Source: Clostridia bacterium (GTDB taxonomy: Bacteria > Acidobacteriota > Terriglobia > Terriglobales > Acidobacteriaceae). From it: a DNA stretch of 64,000 nt. Positions 27,447-35,951 of this stretch are shown one piece after another. Within the stretch, counting starts at the first letter, position 1. Each line of letters begins with the position of its first letter. Location of the stretch: assembly GCA_035561135.1 (NCBI GenBank), contig DATMYA010000072.1:47277-111276 (forward strand), given 5' to 3'. Position numbers and translations under genes: made by a program. The notes under the pieces were generated by a model. The model was not told the DNA's origin, did no database searches, and saw only the letters and a list, made by a program, of their open reading frames with translations.

Positions 27447-28373
27447 TCAGGCGGCCCGAGTTGGCGAGGTTGCCGGCACGGGCTTTCGCTTTCCGTGTCC
27501 GCGCTGTTGCAGGTTGCCGCCCTCCATGCCGATTTTTGCAATTGCGATATTGAGAACAAGACCGCTCAGCCCGCCAACGAATAACTCGGTGATACGTACC
27601 AACGATGCGAGATCGTCGTCGTCCATGCCTGCTTCGCTCAGTTGAGCGACCGTCAATTCGATTGGGCCGGGCAAATCTCTAGAGAGTGAGAAGGCGCTCT
27701 CGCGAATTGAATATCGACACTGCTGAAATAGCGGAGACTCGGATGTTGGCTTCAATACTTCCCAGTACGTCCGCAGAAAATCAGGCCAGCGCGCCAACGC
27801 CTGATAATCAGTATTCACGACCGGCATGCCGAAAGCGCGTTTCATTTCATCGCAAATCTTGCGAACTGGCGCAGGTTGCTGATCTTCCTCGATGAGGATG
27901 GGTTTATTTTGAAACACTGGATGCCGCGCGGGTTTGCGGACTGCGTTCGCATCGCCGATTGGGCCATCGAAGCTTTGCATCTGGGCGGCCGCGAGCAAGA
28001 GCAGCAGCGGGTTGTTGTACTGAAACAGTTCGATAACCTCCGCCAACTCCTGCTGCGCCCCGGTGCTGAACTTCATGTCCGCCGTTCGTTCGCACAGGTC
28101 CGGCACGTCGAAATAATTATGTATCCGGGTATAAGCATCCGCGCGCAATCTTTCCGCGAAGTCGAAGAAACCTTGAGTTTCCGCAACTGGCTTCGTTGTG
28201 CGCCAGAACAAATCCAAAAATGTCGGGAATGCGGCATACACCTGAATCACTACGTTGACATGCGGCACACCCAGCGCGTGCTTGAATTCGTCGTAGATCT
28301 CGCGTACGCGCCCTCGCGCTTCGCTTTCTCTAACCATCGAAAGCCGATTGCCCTTTTTCCACGACATGCGCAT
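27447..28373 (-). CDS. DehI-family 2-haloacid dehalogenase (halocarboxylic acid dehalogenase)
   Basis: DehI enzymes hydrolyse D- and L-2-haloacids by direct attack of an activated water. The fold is an internal repeat, and both halves are visible: VPHVNVVIQVYAAFPTFLDL (residues about 34-53) and MPVVNTDYQALARWPDFLRT in the second half. The Asp of TDYQALA aligns with the catalytic Asp of the Pseudomonas DehI motif SDFQALA, while the first repeat lacks it, as expected. 308 residues from the ATG at 28373; a GTG at 28415 and an ATG at 28337 are other starts. No transporter or regulator for haloacids adjoins, so the natural substrate is open. Confidence 0.8.
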   Translation of the reverse strand: MRMSWKKGNRLSMVRESEARGRVREIYDEFKHALGVPHVNVVIQVYAAFPTFLDLFWRTTKPVAETQGFFDFAERLRADAYTRIHNYFDVPDLCERTADMKFSTGAQQELAEVIELFQYNNPLLLLLAAAQMQSFDGPIGDANAVRKPARHPVFQNKPILIEEDQQPAPVRKICDEMKRAFGMPVVNTDYQALARWPDFLRTYWEVLKPTSESPLFQQCRYSIRESAFSLSRDLPGPIELTVAQLSEAGMDDDDLASLVRITELFVGGLSGLVLNIAIAKIGMEGGNLQQRGHGKRKPVPATSPTRAA

Positions 28374-28618
28374 TTTGATGTGAGCCGTACCTTGGCAGAT
28401 GCAACCTGATATCACCTAGTCGTTTCCAGTACACAAATTGCGCTTTTAGGTTTCCATGCTGGTTTTGAATTCGCATATCTCGCAGGCTCTCTTATCGAGA
28501 CGGCAACTTACCGATCGCTCTCAATGATCTAGTTAGTATTCGGGCTGGTATGCAGGTGCGCTAGTATTTCAGGTGCGGTCGCCCTGGTGTACAACTTCAC
28601 TCTACTGGTACTGAGCCA

Positions 28619-29512
28619 ATGAAAGACTTCGAAATCCTTTTCGACCACGGTGAACGTTCCGAGTTGCTCGATCCTGTGTACTCACCCTACGGGCGGCTCG
28701 GCTTTCCGACTCCACCGGCCAACCGGCCCTGGATCTACGCCAACTTCGTCCAATCGCTCGACGGCATTGTTTCGCTACTCGGTTCCAGCGCGTCCGGTGC
28801 AGACATCTCCCACTCAGAGGAGGATCGCTGGCTTATGGACATGCTCCGAGCGCACGCCGACGGCGTGTTGCTCGGTCTCGGCACGCTGTTGCAGGAAACT
28901 GCGCTAGGACGGCCACGTAAGCGCGGCCCTGTCTTCCGCATCATGGAAGAGCCGCTTCAGCAGCTCCGCGCCAAGCTGCATCGCGGTCGCGAGAGGAACA
29001 TCTTTGTGACCGCCTTCGCCAAATTCCAACTCGATGATTTTGCCGTCTTCGACGCCGAGCGCGTCGATCCCATCATCTTGACGACGGCCGAGGGCGCGGA
29101 TCGCCTGGCCCCACAGCTAGCCTCGAAACCGGGTGTGAAGATTATCGTTGCAGGCGGGCAGGGAAGGGTGGACCTCCCCCTTGCCATGCAGAAACTCCGG
29201 CACGACCTGAACATACGTTACTTGTTGTGCGAGGGCGGTCCCATTCTCTACGGAAATATGATTCGCGCCGATCTGATCGATGAGAAGTTCCTGACAGTAT
29301 CTCCGGTTGAGGTTGGCCAGCAGGTCCCCCCGGATCAGCCACGTCTTGAGGGTCAAACGGCCCAAATCCGCCCGACGATTCTTGACGGCCCGGGCTTCCG
29401 CTCCGATGAACTCCGTTGGTGGACGTGGGTGAGCTGCCGCAAGGTAGGCGACCACCAGTTCAATCGCTACCGTCTCAAGCGAAGAGCAGCGGATATCAGC
29501 AGCAGTGAGTAG
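28619..29512 (+). CDS. RibD C-terminal domain (dihydrofolate-reductase-like) protein
   Basis: RibD_C domains reduce pyrimidine intermediates of riboflavin synthesis or related compounds with NADPH. The 297-residue protein lacks the deaminase half, so it is a stand-alone reductase. Family features: NFVQSLDGIVSL near residue 44, DRWLMDMLRAHADGVLLGLG near 85, IIVAGGQGRVDLPLAMQKL near 180 and the cofactor loop YLLCEGGPILYGNMIRADLI. The C-terminal extension ending RYRLKRRAADISSSE is basic. No riboflavin genes adjoin; substrate unknown. Confidence 0.82.
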   Translation: MKDFEILFDHGERSELLDPVYSPYGRLGFPTPPANRPWIYANFVQSLDGIVSLLGSSASGADISHSEEDRWLMDMLRAHADGVLLGLGTLLQETALGRPRKRGPVFRIMEEPLQQLRAKLHRGRERNIFVTAFAKFQLDDFAVFDAERVDPIILTTAEGADRLAPQLASKPGVKIIVAGGQGRVDLPLAMQKLRHDLNIRYLLCEGGPILYGNMIRADLIDEKFLTVSPVEVGQQVPPDQPRLEGQTAQIRPTILDGPGFRSDELRWWTWVSCRKVGDHQFNRYRLKRRAADISSSE

Positions 29513-29578
29513 ACAGGGTGTTGAGCGGCCCGAGGAGCCAGGAACAGTGGTGATAAGGGTTAATGGATTCTAAAACAA

Positions 29579-29601
29579 ACGCCCGCGATCGTCGCAGGCG
29601 T
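29579..29601 (-). terminator. Intrinsic terminator of the permease gene
   Basis: On the minus strand ACGCCTGCGA and TCGCGGGCGT form a ten-base stem with one mismatch and a three-base loop, followed by TTTGTTTTA. It lies 27 bases after the stop of the permease gene transcribed leftward. Confidence 0.78.
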
Positions 29602-29627
29602 CTCCCCAAGCGATTCACTAGACTGCT

Positions 29628-31976
29628 TTAAGGCTCTACGACCGGCGGCTCTTCATGTTCTTTGCCATCGCTTGCCGGGACGGTTCTGCCCGGTAACACT
29701 CCCTGCCCGAGTACATGTCTGTGAGTACGCTTGTCTTCCAGCTTCTTCAACTCACGGACAATGCCCTCGCGGTCGTTGGAGGTGTAATCCCGTGCGAACC
29801 GCGTCAGTGCCATCGTTACCAGGTCGGAGTGGTGAACGCCCTCCAATCCCTTAAGTCGAGTAACGTCCAGCCAGATCCTGTGGACCAGATGTACATCTTC
29901 CGTCCGCATCGCGGGCGTGTGCGGGCCAATGCGGAAGGTATCCACCTCGCCGTCCGGACGCACCACCTGGAACAGCATCTGCCGCTTCGGTTCCGGCATA
30001 GCTTCCCAGGCGCGACCGAGGTAGAGAGCCTGCTCCTGTGCGGTCATCTTGCTCGACAGTCCCGCCACGATTGCCGACGACTCCAGCGCATTTGCCGTCT
30101 GTACAATGGCCGACCACACATCGCGCGCCGGAACTACCAGCAGGTCGATATGTTTGCCATAGCTCTCGGCCACGCTCACGGCCCGGGTAAAGAGTGTCTG
30201 CTCGTAGTCGCTGAATATCTGATCCATCGAAAGATCGAACTCGGCGGAACCGGGTCCGGTCAACCTTGCCGCGAGAACGACGACGTCCTGGCCCTCGGAA
30301 CTTCTGTTCGTGAGCACCCACTTCAGGTGGTTGAGCGTGTTGTAATCGCGCACGGCCACCAGGGTGCTGCCCGGGCGAATACCGACGGTTTGCGTATCGA
30401 CACTGTCCCGATGCAGCAACTGGAAGTGTTCCTTCATGCTTGCCTTGTTATCAGCAAACTTCCGCATGTTGATCCGCTCGGAAACCGTAAAGATCACCAG
30501 GAAAACGCCTGTAAAGATCAGGCCGGAAACTGTCGCGATCGACTTTGTAAGCAGATTCGTAATTGCTATCGCCAGCAGAACCAGGAACACCGAAGCCAGT
30601 CCGACCGGGATTTCAACGCTGCCGATGCGCAAGTTCGGCGGCATCTTCCAGCCGCGTTCGCCCTTGTACTTGAAGCGCAGCACCAGCATGGAGAAGCTGT
30701 TGAACGTGAAGCTCCAGATCACGCCAAATGCATACGCTTCGCCGAGCAGGTAAACGTCGCCTCGACTGCCAATGATCGTGAGTATCTGCATTATCACGAT
30801 CATGTTGATGATGCGGTAACTTGTGCCAAACCTCTTTTGGGGCTTGCGGAACCAGTCGGTCAGAACGCCGTCTTCCGAAATGCGGTTCAGCACGCCATTG
30901 GCGCCGATGATTGACGTGTTGATCGCGCCAGAGAGCATCAGGAAGCCAACGACCACCACGAAGCCCTGGAAGAAGAGCTTGAGCAGTTGCGGCCCCCACA
31001 TGCTCATCGCGAGGCCGCTAATCAGGTTGTCTTTGTATATCGTGAGCCGAAGGTCGTCGGGCACAAGCATTACGCCCAGCAGCGTTACCAGTCCCGTAAA
31101 CATAAGGCTGTAGACGCCAATAACGATTGCAGCCTTTTTGAGGTTTAGAAGCTTTGGATGGGCCAGTTCACGGTTCACCTGCGCCAGAGTCTCTTCGCCG
31201 CTCATGGCCAGCACAGAGTGGCCGAACGCCACCAGGATGCCGAACAGCCCTATCGTCTTTGCCCAGTCCGTATGCTTCAGGAACCCAAGCGATTCCTCAC
31301 TGAAGTGCAGGTTGGACGGGATCGGCGCCGGCGGCAGGTGTATGCCCACCTTCAGCAGCGTTATGAACGACCAGCCAAGCAGGATGACGATCATCACCGT
31401 GACAATCTTCATCACGTTCAGGGCTTTTTCGGTCGACTCCTCGATGCCCTTGGTGTTCTGCCACCAGTAATAGATCGTCATGGCGATAGCGAACGTCATC
31501 GCCGCGTAGTTCTCGTTCAACTGCCATGCGTACGGAAAGAAACCGTGCTGGTGTGCCGTATTCAACAGGTCGTTGAACAGGCCGCTGATGTAGTGTCCGG
31601 CGGACACGCCCGAGATCGGGCCTGTCAGGATGTAGTCGAACATAAGCGCCGAAACGCTGACCTTCGCTAATCCTCCCCCCAGCGCTTCTTTCACCACCCG
31701 GTAAACGCCGCCGCGTACAAACATCGAGCAACTCTCGACGTATACCGCTCGCACCGTGAAAGCGAACAGCATTACTCCCAGGATGAACCAGGGCGCAGCC
31801 TTGCCCACCGCCTGTTCGGCGATTGGACCGGCATAGAAAGCAGAGGAACCAAGATCGTTCAGGACGACTGCGGCAGCTCGCCAGAAGGAAATGAAGGTAA
31901 GCATTACCGAGGTCGCAACTACAATGCGGACTCGATTCGTCGTATTAGGAGGCGTGGTAGCCTTCGATTCAGCCAT
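29628..31976 (-). CDS. APC-family permease with C-terminal universal-stress-like domain (KimA-like)
   Basis: The protein has 782 residues. Residues about 15-510 contain about twelve membrane segments with APC features: NDLGSSAFYAGPIAEQAVG at helix 1 and GGVYRVVKEALGG followed by FDYILTGPISGVSAGHYISG. Residues about 530-700 form a cytoplasmic domain like universal stress proteins (GSTLVAVRDYNTLNHLKWVL, IDLLVVPARDVWSAIVQTAN). The architecture, annotated as amino acid permease, is shared with the potassium importer KimA (YdaO) of Bacillus; transport of K+ is therefore as likely as of an amino acid. The leader upstream has a terminator just before the start codon, so expression is probably attenuated. 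Confidence 0.83.
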   Translation of the reverse strand: MAESKATTPPNTTNRVRIVVATSVMLTFISFWRAAAVVLNDLGSSAFYAGPIAEQAVGKAAPWFILGVMLFAFTVRAVYVESCSMFVRGGVYRVVKEALGGGLAKVSVSALMFDYILTGPISGVSAGHYISGLFNDLLNTAHQHGFFPYAWQLNENYAAMTFAIAMTIYYWWQNTKGIEESTEKALNVMKIVTVMIVILLGWSFITLLKVGIHLPPAPIPSNLHFSEESLGFLKHTDWAKTIGLFGILVAFGHSVLAMSGEETLAQVNRELAHPKLLNLKKAAIVIGVYSLMFTGLVTLLGVMLVPDDLRLTIYKDNLISGLAMSMWGPQLLKLFFQGFVVVVGFLMLSGAINTSIIGANGVLNRISEDGVLTDWFRKPQKRFGTSYRIINMIVIMQILTIIGSRGDVYLLGEAYAFGVIWSFTFNSFSMLVLRFKYKGERGWKMPPNLRIGSVEIPVGLASVFLVLLAIAITNLLTKSIATVSGLIFTGVFLVIFTVSERINMRKFADNKASMKEHFQLLHRDSVDTQTVGIRPGSTLVAVRDYNTLNHLKWVLTNRSSEGQDVVVLAARLTGPGSAEFDLSMDQIFSDYEQTLFTRAVSVAESYGKHIDLLVVPARDVWSAIVQTANALESSAIVAGLSSKMTAQEQALYLGRAWEAMPEPKRQMLFQVVRPDGEVDTFRIGPHTPAMRTEDVHLVHRIWLDVTRLKGLEGVHHSDLVTMALTRFARDYTSNDREGIVRELKKLEDKRTHRHVLGQGVLPGRTVPASDGKEHEEPPVVEP

Positions 31977-31990
31977 GGGGAATTAAAAGC

Positions 31991-32020
31991 AAAAAAGAAA
32001 CGCCGGCAACATTCACGGCG
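31991..32020 (-). promoter_or_regulatory. Leader terminator (attenuator) of the permease gene
   Basis: On the minus strand CGCCG - ten-base loop - CGGCG is followed at once by TTTCTTTTTT and then, 14 bases on, by the ATG of the permease. An intrinsic terminator between promoter and start codon is the usual expression platform of a riboswitch or other attenuation system. Confidence 0.6.
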
Positions 32021-32074
32021 CTATCACTTCCGAATCGGCGAGTTTACGACTTCGCCTGCTCTTGGGTCAATGTC

Positions 32075-32140
32075 GCTTCACGAGGTGACGAGCGCTCGGA
32101 TACGCCCCGGGGTTCTCTGTAATCTCTCAGATGCGTAAGC
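32075..32140 (-). ncRNA. Structured leader RNA, possible riboswitch aptamer
   Basis: On the minus strand GCTTACGC (32133-32140 side) can pair with CGTGAAGC (32075-32082 side, one bulged base), closing a domain of about 66 bases. Inside are ACAGAGAACCCC, GGGGCGTATCC and CGTCACCTCG. These blocks recall pieces of the c-di-AMP (ydaO/yuaA) aptamer, a class known upstream of transporter genes, but several conserved parts are missing or altered. I regard the fold as real but its ligand as open. Confidence 0.35.
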
Positions 32141-32359
32141 CTCAGAAGGATTCCTGCCGGACGTACCTTCCACGACCACATCATCAAAATCTTTGAATAC
32201 GAAGATAAAGTACAGATATCAGCACGAGCACGTGCTTTGCGTTTTCAGTTAACCCCCTGCACGGTTAGATGTCAACCTTAAGCTATTGCGTGGCTGTGAT
32301 TCCGCACGTTGGTGCGATCCGTTCCTGGGGTGGCATCCCTGCTTTGCTACACTTGCCCG

Positions 32360-33964
32360 GTGAAGCGTATTCACAAAAGCGCATGGCTGTTGGCCCTCAG
32401 CTCCGGAGTGCTGCAGATACTTATCTTTCCAACTCCGGGCCTCTACATGCTTTGCTGGGTAGCCCTAGCGCCTTTGATCTACGCTATCCTGCGTGCCCGT
32501 GAGCAAGATGCCGCCGAACTGCTCGCCAGCGATCCCACTTCGTACCTAGCTCCCGCCACGACTCGACAGGGCTTCATCCTCGGATACGTTAGCGGCGTCA
32601 TCTGGTACTTCGGAAGCTGCTACTGGGTGTACCACGTCATGCACTTTTACGGAGGCCTGCACCCTGTGATCGCCTTCGTCTTGTTGCTGCTGTTCTCGCT
32701 TTACCTCGGTCTGTACCATGGCATCTTCGGCGCGCTGCTTGCGTGGGCAGCCCAGTCCCGCACAGGTTTCAGCCGGCGTGCTCTGGTCCTCGCTCCATTC
32801 CTCTGGGTCTCTGTCGAGCTTGCCCGGACCTATATCACCGGATTCCCTTGGGATCTGCTTGGGACGTCGCAGGTTGATAACGTCCCACTCGCCCGGATTG
32901 CCACCGTCACCGGTGTTTACGGACTCTCCTTCGAGATCGCACTCGTCAACGCGGCCTTTGCAGCCGCGTTCCTGGTCGTGCGCCGAAATCGAAAGACAAT
33001 GCTTCTGGCGGCACTCACCGGAGCCATCGCGCTCCAGGCGGGCCGCTGGGTGCAGCCTGAACCTGTGCCAGCGGACTCAACGGCCACTCTCGTTCAGCAG
33101 AACATTCCGATCTCGGACGACTGGAACTACGCTTCCTACGATCGCCTGCTGCGGGAACTCGGCGATCTGAGTGTCCCGGCAACAGCACCTGGCGGAACGC
33201 CCGGCCTCATCATCTGGCCTGAATCGCCCGCGCCCTTCTTCCTCAACGATCAGCGTTTTGTGGAATCCGTCAGCGATATTGCTAAGCACGGCAATGCGTT
33301 CGTCGTTGCCGGCAGTCTTGGCGTCCGCGCTGTTGCGAAGGGCGAGCAACCGAACGATGTGTATAACTCTGCCGTTCTCGTCAGTCCTTCCGGCAACATA
33401 GCCTCACGCTACGACAAAGTTCACCTCGTCCCCTTCGGCGAATACGTCCCCTTCGCCTCTTTGCTCTCATTTGCCCAGGCACTCACGCACGAAGTCGGCA
33501 ACTTCTCCGCCGGAGCCGAACGCATTCCGCTGGACCTCGGCCATGCCAAGGTCGGCGTCTTTATCTGCTACGAGTCGGTGTTTCCGGCCGAGATTCGCAT
33601 GTTCGCTGCTCACGGCGCGCAGGTCTTCGTAAACATCTCCAACGACGGATGGTTTGGAAACTACGGTGCCCCCGAACAGCACCTCAACATGGCTCGTATG
33701 CGCGCCATTGAGAACCATCGCTGGCTGCTGCGCGCTACCAACACCGGCATTACGGCCTCGATCGATCCTTGGGGACGCATCGTCGCCCGCGCCCCACGCA
33801 ATCGGCGCACCGTTTTGCAGGCGCCCTATTCGCTTATCGGCGAGAACACGTTCTACACCCGCGCAGGCGATTGGTTCCCTATCCTATGTGCGATAATTTC
33901 CATCGCAGGGCTGTTCTTCCGGGGCCGTACTCGCGCCGAAATGGCCGAGCCTCAGCCCGTCTAA
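32360..33964 (+). CDS. lnt: Apolipoprotein N-acyltransferase
   Basis: Lnt adds the third acyl chain to lipoproteins in the inner membrane, needed for Lol sorting in Gram-negatives. The GTG at 32360 gives MKRIHKSAWLLALSSGVLQI and 534 residues; a further in-frame start at 32309 is less likely. About six to eight membrane helices occupy residues 1-230, then the nitrilase domain with the Glu-Lys-Cys triad: IIWPESPAPFF, YDKVHLVPFGEYVP and VFICYESVFPAEIR. DGWFGNYGAPEQHLNMARMR closes the active-site loop. prfB follows 24 bases later. Confidence 0.94.
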   Translation: MKRIHKSAWLLALSSGVLQILIFPTPGLYMLCWVALAPLIYAILRAREQDAAELLASDPTSYLAPATTRQGFILGYVSGVIWYFGSCYWVYHVMHFYGGLHPVIAFVLLLLFSLYLGLYHGIFGALLAWAAQSRTGFSRRALVLAPFLWVSVELARTYITGFPWDLLGTSQVDNVPLARIATVTGVYGLSFEIALVNAAFAAAFLVVRRNRKTMLLAALTGAIALQAGRWVQPEPVPADSTATLVQQNIPISDDWNYASYDRLLRELGDLSVPATAPGGTPGLIIWPESPAPFFLNDQRFVESVSDIAKHGNAFVVAGSLGVRAVAKGEQPNDVYNSAVLVSPSGNIASRYDKVHLVPFGEYVPFASLLSFAQALTHEVGNFSAGAERIPLDLGHAKVGVFICYESVFPAEIRMFAAHGAQVFVNISNDGWFGNYGAPEQHLNMARMRAIENHRWLLRATNTGITASIDPWGRIVARAPRNRRTVLQAPYSLIGENTFYTRAGDWFPILCAIISIAGLFFRGRTRAEMAEPQPV

Positions 33965-33988
33965 CAGTTCCATTGGGAGTTTTATTTC

Positions 33989-35093
33989 ATGGTTGACGAG
34001 CTCGAACAGGAATACGCGGCACTGAAGGACAAGGTTCGCGAGCTTCGGGAGTATCTTTGACGCGCCAAAACTGCGCACCCAGCTCGAAGCAGTAGAGAAA
34101 AAAGTCGCCGACCCAAACTTCTGGTCCGACTCTGAAAATTCACAGAAAACCATGCGCGAGCGCAAGCGGCTTGAGGACGGCATCTCGACCGACAGCGAAC
34201 TCGCGCGCCGTGTAGAAGACATCGCCGCCTACTTCGAACTTGCCGGCGAAGGCGAAGACGTCAGCAGCGAACTCAAGCGGGAGCTCGAGGAGCTTCGCGA
34301 GCGCGTGGACAAACTCGAGACCAAGACGCTGCTCTCCGGCCCCACGGACGCCAACAACGCCATCGTGACCATCCATCCCGGCGCTGGCGGAACCGAGTCG
34401 CAAGACTGGGCTGAGATGCTTCTCCGCATGTATTTGCGCTGGAGTGAGCGCCAGGGCTTTGAGGCTGTTCTCAACGACTACCAGCCCGGCGAAGAAGCGG
34501 GGCTCAAGTCCGCAACGTTTAGCGTCAGCGGCGAGTTCGCTTACGGCCTCCTCAGCAGTGAGATCGGCGTGCATCGCTTAGTTCGCATCTCGCCCTTCGA
34601 CCAGGCCAAGCGACGCCACACCTCGTTCGCCAGCGTTTTCGTTTCTCCGGAAATCGACGAAAACATAGATATCGTTATCAAGCCCGAGGACATCCGCGTA
34701 GATACCTACCGTTCAGGCGGCGCGGGCGGTCAGCACGTCAATACCACCGACTCCGCCGTCCGCATCACGCACTTCCCATCGGGGATCGTTGTGAGCTGCC
34801 AGAACGAGCGCTCTCAGCACAAGAACCGCGACCGAGGCTTCAAGATTCTTCGTTCCAAACTCTACGAGTACGAACTTGAGAAGAAGCGCGCAACCAGTCG
34901 CCAGATCGAAGATACCAAGCTCGATATCGATTTCGGTTCACAGATACGCTCTTACGTCTTACATCCGTATCGCATGGTCAAAGACCATCGGACGAAGTAT
35001 GAGGTGGGCGATGTAGACAGAATCCTTGACGGCGATCTCGATGGCTTCATCCGCGCATACTTGCAATTGCGGCGCGCCGAAACAAAAGCATAA
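33989..35093 (+). CDS. prfB: Peptide chain release factor 2, with programmed +1 frameshift
   Basis: RF2 releases peptides at UGA and UAA. The gene starts at the ATG at 33989 and meets an in-frame TGA after 23 codons (34058-34060). Reading CTT and then slipping +1 to GAC restores a frame that runs to 35093, for about 367 residues in total. Motifs after the slip: the tripeptide anticodon SPF in ISPFDQAKRRH and GGQ in GGAGGQHVNTTDSA. The early stop is the normal RF2 autoregulation, not damage: low RF2 favours the slip. An intrinsic terminator follows the gene. Confidence 0.96.
34047..34061 (+). promoter_or_regulatory. RF2 programmed +1 frameshift site
   Basis: GGGAG-TAT-CTT-TGA-C matches the conserved RF2 slip site: an internal ribosome-binding-like GGGAG three bases before the CTT codon, then UGA with C in the fourth position, a poor stop context. 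Skipping the U at 34058 gives CTT-GAC. Confidence 0.93.
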
Positions 35094-35095
35094 GC

Positions 35096-35128
35096 AGTTT
35101 TGCAGGCTGCTGAAAAACTAGATTTTTT
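35096..35128 (+). terminator. Intrinsic terminator after prfB
   Basis: AGTTTTGCAG and CTGAAAAACT form a ten-base stem with one mismatch and a GCTG loop, starting at the prfB stop, and six T follow at 35123-35128. Confidence 0.8.
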
Positions 35129-35146
35129 CGGTCGTTGAGGTAAGTC

Positions 35147-35866
35147 GTGGGTCCTAAAACTGAAAACACGAACGCGACTCTCGACTCGCGACTCTCGACT
35201 CGCGACCGCGCCATTCACCGGGGACGCCGCCTCGAGTACCTCACGATTGCCTGGAACTCTCTCGAAGCAGTCGTCTCCATCATTGCCGGCTTTATCGCTG
35301 GCAGCATCGCTCTCGTCGGCTTCGGTCTAGATTCCGTTATTGAGACCTCTTCCGGGGCAGTCATGCTATGGCGTTTCCACGGCTCCAACGAGCGTGACGC
35401 CGTGCGTCGCGAGCGGGCCGAGCGCATCGCATTACGTTTGGTCGGGCTCAGTTTCCTTGCCCTGGCTGCTTATGTTCTGATCGACGCCGGACAGTCGCTC
35501 ATCACCCGCGAGGCACCCGACTCCAGTGTCGCCGGGATCATCATTGCCGCGCTGTCGCTGGTCGTCATGCCTGTGCTTGCGCGCAGCAAGCGTCGCGTTG
35601 CCTCCGCACTCGACAGCGGAGCGATGCAGGCCGACTCGCGCCAGACAGACATTTGCGCGTATCTCTCGGCGATTCTTCTGCTCGGCCTTGGTCTCAACGC
35701 CGCCTTCGGTTGGTGGTGGGCTGATCCAGTCGCTGGATTGATTATGGTGCCCATCATCGCGAAGGAAGGCATCGAAGCCGTGCAAGGCAAAACCTGCGCG
35801 TGCCACGACGGACTCGACCCGGCCACCTCCATCGCCAACTGCAACTCAAGCTGCGATTGCCACTGA
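35147..35866 (+). CDS. Cation diffusion facilitator-like transporter with Cys-rich tail
   Basis: The 239-residue protein starts with GTG after AGGTAAG. Its soluble N-terminus is encoded by a 14-base tandem repeat. Four to six membrane helices follow, with CDF-like metal-site motifs: GFGLDSVIETSSGAVMLWRF in helix 2 and SRQTDICAYLSAILLLGLG with WWADPVAGLIMVPIIAKEG near the C-terminus. The usual cytoplasmic metal domain is absent; instead the tail is Cys/His-rich (CACHDGLD, then CNSSCDCH). The family exports or distributes divalent metals; the metal here is unknown. It is on its own between prfB and an unknown gene. Confidence 0.75.
   Translation: MGPKTENTNATLDSRLSTRDRAIHRGRRLEYLTIAWNSLEAVVSIIAGFIAGSIALVGFGLDSVIETSSGAVMLWRFHGSNERDAVRRERAERIALRLVGLSFLALAAYVLIDAGQSLITREAPDSSVAGIIIAALSLVVMPVLARSKRRVASALDSGAMQADSRQTDICAYLSAILLLGLGLNAAFGWWWADPVAGLIMVPIIAKEGIEAVQGKTCACHDGLDPATSIANCNSSCDCH
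35174..35206 (+). repeat. 14-bp tandem repeat inside the CDF-like gene
   Basis: The unit GCGACTCTCGACTC occurs twice exactly (35174-35187, 35188-35201) and a third copy begins with GCGAC. Since 14 is not a multiple of three, loss or gain of one unit would shift the reading frame of the transporter close to its start. Confidence 0.85.
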
Positions 35867-35951
35867 ACAGATCGCGACCCTAGACTTCACCCATCAGCGA
35901 TTTGGTACTATCAGGCGCGCTCTTGCAGTTCCGGGCCGCCGAGGTTTACCT

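Noticed and set aside
29715..30914. 399-codon open frame opposite the permease gene
   Set aside because: It is the antisense shadow of a clear membrane-protein gene; no start signal, low-complexity basic composition.
33989..34060. Early stop in prfB as a sign of a pseudogene
   Set aside because: The stop sits in the conserved RF2 frameshift signal and the downstream frame is full-length with SPF and GGQ motifs.
35174..35206. Repeat as a CRISPR or attachment site
   Set aside because: Units are 14 bases with no spacers, and no integrase or cas gene is near.
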